Shown: positions 22,661 through 33,651, counted from the first letter of the stretch. The stretch: 64,000 nucleotides of DNA from Pterois miles (GCA_947000775.1 CAMQGK010000246.1:558001-622000); one strand, 5' to 3'. Made by a program: numbers and translations. The notes: generated by a model not told the origin, from the sequence alone.

Positions 22661-22680
22661 AAGCACGGTTAGCCGTGCTT
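22661..22680. other. Perfect inverted repeat, 8-bp arms
   Basis: aagcacgg-ttag-ccgtgctt: an 8-bp stem and 4-nt loop. It could form a small hairpin but is too short for a microRNA precursor. No T-tract or other context gives it a role. Confidence 0.6.
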
Positions 22681-23406
22681 CACGAGAATTGTCACTATGG
22701 CTTGACCGCACCATCGTCCAATCAGATTTCTTGGCTGAAACGACCCGCTGTATAATTACATTTACATTATGACCAGTCGCGGGTCGGTCCTCGCCCAGCC
22801 AGGGCCACAAATCCCCCCTCCACGCCTTCTCTTGTTATGCTCTGCGGGCAGACATGTAGATAGCCCAGATAGAAGGATATGACAGTTATACAGCCCTCAG
22901 TCTCGAGCCATTATAAACAGAATTATGTCACGGTCAACTGTGCGCTATCTGATTCTGAGTAATGGTAAAAAATCCCCTCCCACGTATGCTAATGCTGTTT
23001 TTGCAGCCCCTGTTGGGAGAGACGAAGCAGAGATGCCAAGAAGTTCAGAGCTTGAGAAAAGTGAGTGGGCGAGTCAAGTGGTTGATGTTTTTCCAGTAAA
23101 ATATTAGAGAATTAGCTGAGAAGGCACTTAAAATGCATACAGACAACATATTTTAATGTCTCTGTTCCGCTTGATTTTGGTATTTTGCTGTATATTCATC
23201 CAAAGGGAAAGTTCGATGGCCATGAAAGCAGTATTCAAAATCCACCTTAAAGCCTTTAAGCATTGTGGCATAGCAGCAAAGTTGAGTCTGAATCTAAAGA
23301 TTAAAGTAGGGTGTATTGCAGGACTGTGGTATTGCACTTAATGCATTAATGCAACAATAGATTGGAGGTTGTAAAGGGCTCGGTTTTACAGCTAGAGTGA
23401 AATGAT

Positions 23407-23625
23407 TTCATATTAAACTAGAAAGCTACAGGATCCATTAGTACCAACCACGTCATACTAGCTCGTTGGGAAGGAGGATATATAACACTCTAAATTTGTG
23501 CTAAATTTTGGTGAGGAAAAACTGTCATGGCCATTTTTAAAGTGGTCCCTTGACCTCTGGTCTTAAGGTATGTGAATTAAATTGGGTTCTCTGGGTTCTC
23601 TCCCTTTACAGACTGCCCACTTTCT
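23407..23625 (-). repeat. Interspersed repeat family E, copy 3, 3' part
   Basis: Minus-strand family E blocks: ttagtaccaaccacgtcata, attttggtgaggaaaaac, tggtcccttgacctctgg and ctttacagactgcccac. It is interrupted by a SINE and continues at 23941. Confidence 0.65.
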
Positions 23626-23630
23626 AACCT

Positions 23631-23940
23631 GGGGGGGGAGAAGTAGTGAAGGGCTGGTCTTAAGGTATGTGAAGGACCCGGGTGAAATCCCCCTGGACCA
23701 AGACCAACTGGTTGCTGGAGAGGTGCCAGTTTACCTCTTGGGCACTGCCGGGGGGCCTGAGCAAGGCACCAAACCCCCAACTGCTCTGGGCGCTTGTAGG
23801 AGCAGCCCCATCACTCTGACATCTCTCCATTGACATGTATATGTACTGTGTGATCTGTCCTGTTTGAACAGACAGAGTGTAAAACTGAATTTCCCCACTG
23901 TGGGACTTATAAAGGAATATCTTTCTTTCTTTCTTTCTTT
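23631..23940 (+). repeat. tRNA-derived SINE (type 2) with rewritten head
   Basis: From about 23691 it follows the type 2 SINE (tggaccaagacc, ggagaggtgccagtttacct, gcaccaaacccccaactgct) and ends in a (TTTC)n tail at 23919-23940. The tRNA-like head (23631-23690) does not match: the A box is gone. A 20-nt piece identical to nearby family E sequence sits in its place. Confidence 0.7.
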
Positions 23941-24241
23941 TTATGATGATGCAGTCTGGATCAAGTCATAGTCCAGTCAGCACACTGACACACTGACAGC
24001 TGTTGTTGCCTGTTGGGCTGCAGTTTGCCATGTTATGATTTGAGCATATTTTTTTATGCTAAATGCAGAACCTGTGAGCACCTGTTAGGGTTTTAGGACA
24101 ATATATGTCACTATTTTGTATTGTTAATTGATTTTCAAACCTAAATATATACATGTATTTGTATTGAACAGATGAAAAATGTGTGATTAGTTTAGATTAA
24201 TCATAGCATTTGCAATTAATCACAATTACATATTTTAATTG
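23941..24241 (-). repeat. Interspersed repeat family E, copy 3, 5' part
   Basis: Continues the family E order on the minus strand: agtcagcacactgacacact, gttgcctgttgggctgcagt, catgttatgatttgagcata and the ttaatc-rich end near 24241. With 23407-23625 this is one element split by the SINE. Confidence 0.7.
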
Positions 24242-24250
24242 AGTGTAGGG

Positions 24251-25537
24251 AGAAAAGATGTATTTATGTACCATTATTTATTTATTAATTATAAGAATAA
24301 CTTAACGCCGGACTAAAAAGCTGTTGTTTTGTGTTTCAGGCCAGTATCAGTATCTGTCCGAATGTGTTTCGGTGTGATCAGAAGTGTGCTGAGTTGCAAC
24401 TAGAAAGAAGTTAAACCACTGGATGCAAGCAAAACCAAGATTTTGAGGGGGTGTTGGTTACTCTTTCCAAACAATTGATGTTCCTGACAATTTTTTACCC
24501 ATTTTTCATTGTGGTCCCTGTAATAGGTCATGTCTAGATATGCTCAGGGCTTACAATGTTTAACAGGATAAAACTATTTCAGCAACATTAAATATAAATC
24601 AGATATGTCAGGTTTTGTTGAAGTTAACTCTTAAAGTTAATTTTTCTCCATGCAAGCAGCTTGGCCCTCGGATAAAAATGATTTTAGCAGACTAACATCT
24701 TAAACTGGACACAGCAAAGGTGCACATAGCAAAAATGTCCTACTACACATCACCATGCTAGCATGCTAATTAGCAGTTTGCTCAAATCAGCCTCACAGAG
24801 GTGCTGGCCTTAAACTTCGAACTTTTTAAGGAGCAGTGATTAGCCAACATGCTATTAACGCCCGGGGAACAGCTCCAGGTCTGAGGCCAGCGGGGTCCTC
24901 ACGAGCAACAGCAGTATTTTGAAGGATTAATTACATCAAAATGAAAAGGAAATGACTTTTTTTCACAGTTGAACTGTTTCACTCCGTGTTCTGTTCATTG
25001 CTATCACTATCCCTATTACTTTTTCCAGCTGCATGTTTAAGTTCATACTTCATTTCTGGAGGTTGTAAAGAGACGTTCTGGGAACTGTGGGGAACTGGAT
25101 GAAATAGAAGAGCTGATGCAAGTTGGTCAATTACATCTCTTTATGAAAAATAAGCCTGTCTTAACAGTGAGTTAAGTATCTGAGGGGGAGTTTTCCTCCG
25201 AGAGCTGGACAAACAATCATATAAGGATAAGAGCTAGACGGAGGGTTGAGGTTGATGATGCAACCGCATCTTTGTTTTTAGGCCTTGAAGTCAGACAGTT
25301 GGCATCGGACTCTCTCAGTTAACATTTGAAAGGTACCGCAAGAAATTCAGACGTTCTCTTACCATGTCTGAGCAAATAGGACGGCAAGACGACAATATTT
25401 GTCTTCCAGCTGCAGATATCAATGAAATAACAGAGTCAACATCCCTCTGGCCTCAGTGCCGGCCAAAGGATGGCTCATTGTGGTGCACACATGCATACAC
25501 ACACGTAGGTGGCTCAATCTGCCAATATGTGCGTGCA
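24251..25537. other. Mostly no recognised feature; family F scrap
   Basis: A stretch at about 24725-24860 (catgctagcatgctaattag, cctcacagaggtgctgg) resembles family F. The rest is unique-looking with no convincing exon. Confidence 0.4.

Positions 25538-25589
<52 letters not shown>
25538..25589. repeat. (CA)n microsatellite
   Basis: About 26 uninterrupted CA units. Confidence 0.95.
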
Positions 25590-25591
<2 letters not shown>

Positions 25592-25830
25592 CGCGTTTCC
25601 ACTTTTGAGGACATTACATTGACGTACATTCATTTCCTGGACACTTACCCTAACCCTTAGTGTAAGTGTTACTTGCATAATCTTAACTTTTACCCTATCC
25701 TCAACCTACACCTTACCTTACCCTAACCCTACACCAAGTCCTCACCCTAAAATATAATGTTTTAATTTATGGGAATGTGCATTTTGTCCCTTAAAGGAAG
25801 GACAAGTCCCCCACGTGATTCATGTCCCCA
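25590..25830 (+). repeat. CA-associated fish repeat with CCCTAACCC words
   Basis: Contains gaggacattacattgacgta, tcatttcctggacact, taccctaaccc and ttgtcccttaaaggaaggac between two CA tracts. I associate this wording with a common fish repeat. The CCCTAACCC words are irregular and not telomeric. Confidence 0.5.
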
Positions 25831-25841
25831 CAACATATGCT

Positions 25842-25843
<2 letters not shown>

Positions 25844-25882
<39 letters not shown>
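25844..25882. repeat. (CA)n microsatellite
   Basis: About 19 CA units, with a single AAC start. It closes the repeat that begins at 25590. Confidence 0.95.
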
Positions 25883-25883
<1 letters not shown>

Positions 25884-26519
25884 TCACAACAACAGGAGAT
25901 GTGACTTGTCTTCTCTAAACAGAGACAGAAACAGATGTTCCCGGGTTCTGAATTGCTGCCGGGAGGTGATGAAGTCAAAGTGGGTTAACAGTCGGGGACT
26001 ATAAATCCAAAATATCTCTCATCTTCTACTTTAGGCCAACAATCTAAACAGCCTAACCACCGCAGATGAAAATATTTCCTTTAGTGTGGCACAGATCCTG
26101 AGTTGGAGGGCGGTGAGCTATCCCAGGACATGTTAGCTTCAGGAAATCACTCCAGAGTTTGAACAACAAAGTCTGCCACCCATTAAAGGCCCAACAAACT
26201 TGGTTTTGAGGCTGAAGTTTTTCACGACAGTGAATATTCATGTTTGAATAAGCAACAATCAGAGTTTCAAGATTTATTTATTAAGAGTTCAAAAGCCAAT
26301 AAGATTGTGAGGGTGTGGATTGATGAGCAAACAAACCTCAACCTCATGTCAACAGATTTTAATTCAAATATAGCTAAATTTCAATTAGTGCATGGAAGTA
26401 TATTTATTATTGTCAGGGCCTTTAAAGGTCTGTATTTTCTCTTTGACAGCTGTGCTCTAATTAGCTAGTGTACTCCTCTCTACTGTAACTTAAAGGTGCT
26501 ATAACCACTGCCTGTATAT
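25883..26519. other. No recognised feature
   Basis: Unique-looking. Frames of 62-74 codons have no domain. Confidence 0.45.
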
Positions 26520-26541
26520 TTTGTATTGTTCACTGGTGCTA

Positions 26542-26952
26542 TCATATTTGAATTATTGTATAGAGGTTTGGGGTAACTCCTACAAAACCACATTACAATC
26601 TTAATGCACATTACAAAAACAAGCCATAAGACTATTAAATCATGTAGGATACAATGAACACACCAACATCCTATTCATAAAATTACAAACATTAAAGCTC
26701 AGGGATCTGGTGGATTTCAAAACAGGACAAATAATGTATAGGGCAAATAATAAAATGCTACCCAGCAACATACAGAAATTATTCACAGAGAGAGAAGGGG
26801 GTTATTATTTAAGAGGGGAATTGAAACTTAAGCAGCATTACGCTAGAACCAAACTTAAAAGTATGTGCATATCGCTCTGTGGAGTGGTTTTATGGAATGG
26901 ACTTCGGGAAGATATTAAAAAAGTGCAAATATTGTGCAATTTAAGAAATTGA
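26542..26952 (+). pseudogene. LINE ORF2 C-terminal fragment (reverse transcriptase end)
   Basis: The frame reads LNYCIEVWGNSYKT at about 26550-26590, meets an in-frame TAA at 26602-26604, then continues as AIRLLNHVGYNEHTN, LRDLVDFKTGQIMYRANN, REGGYYLRGELKL and SLCGVVLWNG to a stop at 26950-26952. The YC.EVWG and CGV.LWN motifs and their spacing are those seen after the reverse transcriptase core of CR1/L2/Rex1-type ORF2 proteins. The catalytic YADD part and the endonuclease domain are not present, since the copy starts downstream of them. The intact protein would make cDNA from the element's own RNA at a nicked genomic site. This piece cannot. Only one stop and no clear frameshift suggest moderate age. 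Confidence 0.7.
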
Positions 26953-27188
26953 TAAGCAATTCATTTTATCAAAATACATCAGGGAGGAGCATCTTTGAAT
27001 CCAGGCTGAGAAAAGTAAAATGTTTGTTGGGGCCCTTACTGATGACTAGTTAACATGTAATTGGACATAATACATTGGGATAGGACTGGATAAGCTTCTG
27101 CTTCATCCTATTCCATTTCGAACAGAGGCTTTTGTTTTTTTCTTTTGTTAATGGGTTTCTCTTTTTTCTATCATTATTAGTCACTATT

Positions 27189-27199
27189 GGACATAACAG
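27189..27199 (+). repeat. Target-site duplication (left), ggacataacag
   Basis: Exact 11-bp copy of 27579-27589, flanking the type 1 SINE. It is the signature of LINE-driven insertion. Confidence 0.9.
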
Positions 27200-27578
27200 G
27201 GGCTGCACGGTGGTGTAGTGGTTAGCGCTGTCGCCTCACAGCAAGAGGGTTGCATGTTCGAATCCGGCTTGGGACTCTTCTGTGTGGAGTTTGCATGTTC
27301 TCCCCGTGTAAGCGTGGGTTTTCTCCAGGTACTCCGGCTTCCTCCCACAGTCCAAAGACATGCTGTTTAGGTTAATTGATGACTCTAAATTGCCCGTAGG
27401 TGTGGTTGTGAGTGTGAATGGTTGTGTGTCTATATGTTGTCTGTCTCTATGTGCCCTGCGATGGACTGGCGACCTGTCCAGGGTGAACCCTGCCTTCGCC
27501 CAATGCCAGCTGGGATCGGCTCCAGCCCCCCGCGACCCCTAACGGGATAAGCGGTTGACGATGAATGAATGAATGAAT
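27200..27578 (+). repeat. tRNA-derived SINE (type 1), full length, with 11-bp TSD
   Basis: Head gggctgcacggtggtgtagt with A-box-like ggtgtagtggttagcgc and B-box-like tgttcgaatccggc. The body has ctgtgtggagtttgcatgtt, tccgggctt-type wording and tggactggcgacctgtccag, then gggataagcggttgacgatg and a (GAAT)n tail. The exact duplication ggacataacag on both sides (27189-27199 and 27579-27589) marks an insertion into the LINE 3' end. Other copies: 31298, 42321, 44695 (minus), 47840 (minus) and a degenerate one at 59577. Confidence 0.9.
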
Positions 27579-27589
27579 GGACATAACAG
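27579..27589 (+). repeat. Target-site duplication (right), ggacataacag
   Basis: Second copy of the 11-bp duplication around the SINE. Confidence 0.9.
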
Positions 27590-27739
27590 TATATTCATAT
27601 TGATTGAGGATTAATTTTGAACCTTGGTGGTATACTGAGACAATTATCAAATGGTAATTACTCTTTTTTTTGGTTTATATTTGTTATTGTTATTTATTTT
27701 AATTGTTCGAAATAAAGTTAAAGTTATTAAAGTTATATT

Positions 27740-28040
27740 AACAATGGATCATGGGTAATGTGAAAGGAGTCACTCAAAGTGATGAGCCAGAGAACTGTCA
27801 CCTAACGCTGCAGTTACCCTCAGCTTTACGGAGCGTTTTAGCATCTTTCAGGTCATTGTTTTGGGTTTAATACTCGCTACTTTACCGTTTTGATCAACTG
27901 TTGGTATTCTGATTTTTAGCCACCGCACGCAGCTGTTAGCAGCTAAAAAGCTACATACAACTGCTCTGCACCAAACAGCCCACAGACAAAGTTTGCTTGG
28001 TGGGGACCAAAACAGAGCTAACAGGAGTGTGTATATGGAG
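27740..28040 (+). repeat. Interspersed repeat family G, copy 2
   Basis: Shares with 17669-18015 gtgaaaggagtcactc-like, ctgcagttaccctcagc, gcgttttagcatctttcagg and attgttttgggttt. It is followed at 28085 by the AATGGG element. Confidence 0.5.
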
Positions 28041-28084
28041 AGACCGACATGACTCCAAATAAATGTTTCTGGTGGCTTTATTTC

Positions 28085-28548
28085 AAAACCCCAATAGTAC
28101 AAAAAATATCCCACTGAAGCGAAAGCCCATTTGTCCAACAGTCCGAAAACAGATGCCCATTGTTCCGAAGGCCCATTGCTCCAAAAATACACACTTTCCG
28201 TTCAACAAACAGAAGGCTAATTATTATGCAGAATAGCGTCATCGGACCCTCGCAATTTTTTTCCCCTCTGGCAAAGACATGACATCTTTTATTACTCTAT
28301 GCCTATTAGTTGGGTTGGTTAGGTTTAGGCATTTAGTGGACAGGAGATTAGTTAGATCTAGGGTAAGAATATCAGGAAAAAAATGTCATTTCGCATAATT
28401 AGCTATGTGCCGTTTTTGTTGCATGGAAAGTGGGAACTTTCGGAGCAATGGATGGGCTTTTGGAAAACAAAGTTTTCGGGATAATAGGCTGTTGGACAAA
28501 TGGGCTTTCAGACCAATGGGACATTTTGCAGACTATTTAAGTTTCCAT
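28085..28548 (+). mobile_element. AATGGG-unit inverted-repeat element, long copy
   Basis: Left arm (28085-28190) and right arm (28437-28548) are imperfect inverted repeats of about 110 bp. The left starts aaaaccccaatagta and carries gcccatttgtccaacag. The right carries ctgttggacaaatgggc and ends gactatttaagtttcc. Each arm is a chain of AATGGG units with TTTCGGA-like spacers. The central 245 bp has a ttggttaggtttaggca word of family C. No coding capacity. The short copy at 4391-4547 shares the right arm. I do not recognise a named family. Structurally it is a MITE or foldback element. Confidence 0.65.
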
Positions 28549-28560
28549 ATACAGTAATGG

Positions 28561-30489
28561 GCCATTGGAACAATTGCATGTCCATGTCCTTAATTTGTAA
28601 ATGTTCGCTAACACGTTTGCCATTTGGAGATAAAAAGCTAATGTTGTGTTTACGGGTTGTTAAGCCACCCCCAACTAGTTATGGACAGTGGCCAATGATA
28701 GTCAACGAATATTTAATGGTTTACTGTGAATGTGTAATGAGACAGTTGGTACATTTTCCTGTGATAAAACTGACGCACAATGGTAGCAGGACAAGGTTGT
28801 TATTCTTATGAAAATGTGTCCAATGTTACCATTCTGTTGCAGCACACATGACGTTAACGGGGGACTGTGAGTGGACAACTGTTTATTTTCAGCGGTTGCG
28901 GGTCAAAAAGGTTGATTACTCCTTTCATAAATGTCACTTCTTTTTGGTTTTTACACTCCTGCTCTCTTACATGTAATTACTGCAAGTAATACATTCACGC
29001 ACTTAGCTTTCCCACACAGGACAAGCCAGGAAGACAGTGAAGCCAGCAACAAGAAAACAGGATATCTGTTTTATGTTTTACACCTCAGCACGTTGGTAAT
29101 TACATGTGAGTTTTACTGAAAACCTGAATCATTAGTGGCCAAGTGCCATAAACACAAGCTCGCTTGAGACCCATTTTTCATCATAAAAAGGTCGCAATTA
29201 TGATGTTGATCCTACACTATTTAAAAGAAGATTTATTAAATGATGTACCACATTTAATCAATGACAAAGTAGCATAAAAGTAACCTCCCTTACAGCGTGA
29301 CTTGTTTTTCCCAATACTGGGTCATAAAATATTTCTGGAGTATATCATTTCAGTTTGTTTTTTATTATTATCCTCTTCTTTTGGAGGGTCAGATGTCTCT
29401 GGAGCCTCAGCCTCATCAGTCACTGGTCAATTGCTCTTGTGAAAGTAAATTTCTCATTTATTCTCATCCAAAGGTGTCCTCATCCGAGCTGGCTACAAAC
29501 TGCAGTGCAGGTGACGTACTGATCAAGTCAAATCATGTCTTGTTGTTCCACCACACGCTCACTCTGCAAATCAAAAGCCTGTAACTTCTCAAATCAGTAA
29601 ATTAGTCATTTTCAACATTCGCCTGTAATAAATTGACTTATTTTGGGGGTTTTATGTTTTACTGTCATAATTACATACAGTAATGGCTCACAAAACGATT
29701 TGGGCAGTAGAACATGTGTCACTGGCGCGCTGCCATCTTGGATTGAACCATCAAATCCGGGACCGACTTTCCTGTCACTGGGTCACTCCTGATTGGTGGA
29801 GGTGACCACAGGCTTGGCACCGGTATCTCATTATTTCTGAATGGTTGGAGCCAACTATGTGCTCAAGCCACAGCAGAGGAACAATTAAAGGTCTGCAAAG
29901 GCACACAAGTAGAGGCAAAAATTGACTTTGGGCAGGACTTCACTGCTGCACGGAGCAAAGATTGAAGCTACAATCTTTCGACCAAGAAAAATAATCTGTC
30001 CATTCATAATTGTAAGTGCTTAGCTATTTCCTTTCATGATTTTGCAGTGTTTTGATAACAAGAAAACATGAATTAAAGTAGACTTAAACTCAACAAAATG
30101 ACATCATGGCATCGACTACACGGATGAATGCAACTGATTTCTAATCATCAATTTTATGGATTGTTCCTTTCAGGTGAAACTTGTAATGAAAGTGACATTG
30201 TAAAAGTCAGAAATCTGCTTTTTGTTCGTTTCACGCTTTCCAGGTGAACCTGAAAAGTCTGTAGTAAAACAAAGAAGTGTAGTAATTTGATTTCAATGTA
30301 GTAACACTCTACTTATTGTACAGTAGATCATATAGAGTATGCCTAAAGTGATTTAATCTGGTTTTCTCTCAATCTGAAGAGAAACTAAGATCAATGTTCC
30401 TCAACACAGATACATGCAAGTCTTCTAAATAAAATCCTTATATCTGTAACAAGAACTGTCGCAGATATAAAACCCTTTTCCCATCTAGC
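28561..30489. other. No recognised feature
   Basis: Unique-looking sequence. Frames of 62-103 codons have no domain. A block at 29700-29830 (gccatcttggattgaacc) is slightly GC-richer but not assigned. Confidence 0.4.
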
Positions 30490-30835
30490 ACCACTAGAGA
30501 TAAAGTTTGGTTAGGTTTAGGCACAAAAAAACGATGTTGACAATTTGTCACTTCAGCATACATACATACAACATATTCCATTAATTATTTGTTGAAATGA
30601 TGAACCACCACTTGTCATTTGTACACAACGCAACAAAAAACGGTAATAGCCGCAGCTACAGTAGGATTAGGTATCAAAACCGCTTAGTTAGGTTTAGGAA
30701 AAACATGACAGTTGGACTTAGAATAAGTATGTACACTAATTAAAATATTTACAAAAACAATGTAAAAGAAGTATGGAAAACACGTCACTAACATCGCTAC
30801 CATAACTTCAGAATAACTCAACAGCACTTTAGGAC
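30490..30835 (-). repeat. Interspersed repeat family C, copy 2
   Basis: Plus-strand gtttggttaggtttaggcac, cttagttaggtttaggaaa, taagtatgtacac and cacgtcactaacatcgcta mirror the plus-strand family C order at 18095 and 35030, so this copy is reversed. Confidence 0.55.
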
Positions 30836-31285
30836 ACGAACACTGGTCTCAAACACAGCTCTCCGGGTCGAAAATCCAGTGTCTGTTTGAACCATTTGTA
30901 TTTTACGTCACTAGAGCGTAGCGTAATTACATGGATGCGTTTACACTGGTCAATACAGACTACGTGGCGTACAAATGACATGCTAAAAGCAAGAGCAGCG
31001 CTCTTATTGCACACAAAATGACTTGCAAGTACCGTGTCATTCTTACACCATTCAATGCAACCAAGATGAAATACTACAATACCAGTGAACCTCATGAAGA
31101 AGAAGCCAGTCAGAGGCCGACGCCAGAGCTGTAGCAAATTCAAAATGATTCGCTGTTACAATCATACACATCATAGTTACATCATAGTTTCCAATTTCAT
31201 CCAAAATCGACGCAGAATCCAAAAGTTAACCACCGGTATCTAGCAGGTTGACTGTAGCACTGACAGAGACATTTTCCAAAGTAGG
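30836..31285. other. No recognised feature
   Basis: A 104-codon minus-strand frame (30829-31143) has no recognisable domain. Not called. Confidence 0.45.
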
Positions 31286-31542
31286 TTGTTTGGTTGAGGG
31301 GCTGCACGGTGGTGCAGCAAGAGGGTCGCAGGTTCGAATCCGGCTTGGGGTCCTTCTGTGTGGAGATTGTATGTTCTCCCCATGTAAGCAGTTCTCCAGG
31401 TTCTCCGGCTTCCTCCCACAGTCCAAAGACATGCAGGTTAACTGACGACTAAATTCTTCGTAGGTGTGAATGTGAGAGTGAATGTTTTCTGTCTGTGTGG
31501 TATAAGCGGGATAAGCAGATGGATGGATGATTGTTTGGTTGA
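31286..31542 (+). repeat. tRNA-derived SINE (type 1), internally deleted, with 12-bp TSD
   Basis: The element runs 31298-31530 between exact copies of ttgtttggttga (31286-31297 and 31531-31542). It lacks about 23 nt of the tRNA-like head that include the A box (gctgcacggtggtg runs straight into cagcaagagg) and most of the 3' third. It keeps the B box (gttcgaatccggc) and the gggataagcagatgg end. Confidence 0.85.
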
Positions 31543-32782
31543 TAGGTCAACAGGTGGGAGATCAGAGTCTGTCAGTCATGTTTCACTTTTATGCACATTT
31601 TCAAGTGTCGCATTAAGGAAGCTGCATGGAAATGACAATTTCATTTGGGTAAAAGGTTGATGCGCTACATGGATAATTGAAACACCTTTGCTGAATATAC
31701 TCTAATGTGGCCAACATTTAACTCAAATGACTGATCAGTTGTTTCTGCTGTCGGTGTTTTCTCAGATATTCCCATAACGTGCGAATGCTCGTCACTGGAT
31801 ATCATGAAACATGGCCAATACTGTCGGACATGAAAGAACACGGTTCAAACGTCTACTTCCTCTACTGTTTGCTGGCAGATTACAGCCATGTGTGGCCTAC
31901 AGTACCAACTTCTGATGAAAACTACTCATATTTTGACTTTAAATTCCTCTGAAAGCTTTTCAGCGCCACAAAGCTGGAATGACTACAGGTCTGCTCAGCA
32001 TGTGAACTGGGCGACGAATAAAAGTTGAGGAAAGATGGAAAGGAAACTTCTAGAAAAGGATAGGCTCTCTGTGTATATGTGCCCTCTGACTCTGAAACTC
32101 AAGACCTCCAGAGATTCATACACTGAATGTGTAAATCCCCCGATGAGTCTTCACGGTGGTGTAAATTAGAGTTCAAAATGAAAAAAAAAAAAAAAATACA
32201 CAAGCCACTGGCTCTCATTAAATCCACACACACTCAAATCCACATGCACGCAGAGAATTTACATTTCCCTAAAGCCAAATCTGAATTAGGGTTTTTACAT
32301 GTTTGTAGCTCACGAAAAGACAAACAGAATATGCGAGTGTGTATGTGTGTGTCCTCCTGACTGGCCTTGTTAATGTAGAGCCAGTGTTGGAGAGGAACCA
32401 TGACGGGACCCTCACAGTAGTAAAAGTCCCAGAAGAACAGTCTTGGCTGGGATTCAACACACTTATAAAACACCACAGAGGCCTTATGGCTGAGCGAGCA
32501 GGAACAGAGAGTGTGTGTTATGGTGCGTAGCCGTGGTACTCAACCTGATGGAAAGTGAGAAAAATAAATTCTGCCATATAAACTTATTATTGTTTTGGTA
32601 AGCTGCATAGGAATACTTTGTCTATCTTTCTAACTAAATCTGGAAGAGAGACTGCAACAATTAACAGGATGTTGTCTTCATGATTTTCACATAATGTAAT
32701 TAAAGCTAATATCGTTTTACTGTATGATAAAGATAGATCAAATGACTGCATGAGACCTGAATTTCACAGGTCTACAGTAGTG
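31543..32782. other. No recognised gene; A run at 32181-32196
   Basis: Unique-looking. Overlapping frames at 32127-32530 on both strands have no domain. Confidence 0.4.
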
Positions 32783-33318
32783 AGCAACCTCTGAAAAGCC
32801 AGTGCCTTAAACTTGCATTCTTTCTAACAGCCAGCAGGGGGCGACTCCTCTGGTTGCAAAAATAAGTCCGATTGTATAGAAGTCTATGAGAAAATGAGTC
32901 TACTTCTCACTTGATTTATTACCTGAGTAAACATTGTAAACATGAGTTTATGGTCTCAATTACTAGTTTTAAGTCTTCTTCAATACGGCATTAAGTTCAC
33001 TTAGTAAATTATGATCCCATGTAGAGTCAAATAGACCATAAAGCAGGGGATGCTGTTGGGTTTGGCTACTAGATCTCTTCGACAGCGTCGTTCGGTCTGG
33101 GACACTGGAAGTCTGTTTATTGGTGTTATTCAGCGTTTGGTTGTACTTAGCTCCACCCTGTTGTGTCTCTTCTGGTTCCCAAAAAAACAAGATGGTAACG
33201 GCCAAAAACCAAGATGGCAATGGTGAAAATGCCAAAGTGGAGACTTCTAAGTGGCAGTGCACAAACCAATGGGTGACCTCACGGTGACTACGTCCATTTC
33301 TTATATACAGTCTATGGT
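32783..33318 (-). repeat. Interspersed repeat family A, copy 4
   Basis: Reverse-strand family A: ccagcagggggcgactcctc, tagaagtctatgagaaaatg, aacatgagtttatggtctca, gtagagtcaaatagaccata, then aaccaatgggtgacctcac and the terminal ttatatacagtctatgg. This is the longest copy with both ends and shows the family's full order. The 122-codon frame across it is incidental. Confidence 0.7.
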
Positions 33319-33340
33319 CTATAGAGAGTGGTAGCAACTT

Positions 33341-33651
33341 CTGGCTCAGTGGTCCCTAACCTTCATGACTTGTGATCCCTCAGACTCAACCTTTTTCTAC
33401 TTGGGTCCCCTTGTCAAAAGTTGCGTATGCATGTGCAGATTCCTTGAGTACTCATTTAGGGATATGCTATTGGATTGTTTCATGTTTGCTTGATGTCTAA
33501 ATAGGCAACTGTTTGCTAACAGTTTCTGTTAGTGTAACAGCTTTATGAGATGATAATATGTCAGCTTTTATTATATTATTATAATTATAATACAATAATA
33601 AATATTATAATATTATATTATAATAAATATTATAATATTATATTATTATTA
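33341..33651. repeat. Possible hAT-type fragment and AT-rich simple repeat
   Basis: cagtggtccctaaccttcat at 33348-33367 resembles the CAGTGGTTCCCAACC start of a fish hAT element. It runs into a palindromic AT simple repeat at 33567-33651 built of taatattata words. Confidence 0.4.

Larger units (their letters stand above)
21859..23406. other. Low-repeat stretch with a possible conserved element and a hairpin
   Basis: No gene recognised. See the separate entries at 22320-22440 and 22661-22680. Frames at 22485-22810 (95 and 103 codons on opposite strands) have no domain. Confidence 0.4.
26520..27740 (+). mobile_element. LINE (CR1/L2/Rex1-like) 3' end, split by a SINE
   Basis: Non-LTR retrotransposon remnant truncated at its 5' end. 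The coding part runs to 26952. The 3' untranslated part has gggataggactggataagc, ttctgcttcatcctattcc and cgaacag, then, beyond the inserted SINE (27200-27578), ttgttcgaaataaagttaaa at about 27704-27723. The truncation at the 5' end is typical for LINE copies. The assignment to the CR1/L2/Rex1 group is from memory of similar fish elements. Confidence 0.65.

Noticed and set aside
22661..22680. microRNA hairpin
   Set aside because: The stem is only 8 bp, far shorter than a precursor needs.
25640..25745. Interstitial telomere from CCCTAACCC words
   Set aside because: The words are irregular and embedded in a CA-associated repeat. There is no (TTAGGG)n run.
27200..27270. tRNA genes at SINE heads (also 21.8, 46.3 and 48.2 kb)
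   Set aside because: The A and B boxes belong to SINE heads. They do not fold into a complete cloverleaf and are followed by SINE bodies and tails.
32969..33337. 122-codon minus-strand frame
   Set aside because: It lies within family A copy 4. The frame is not kept in other copies.
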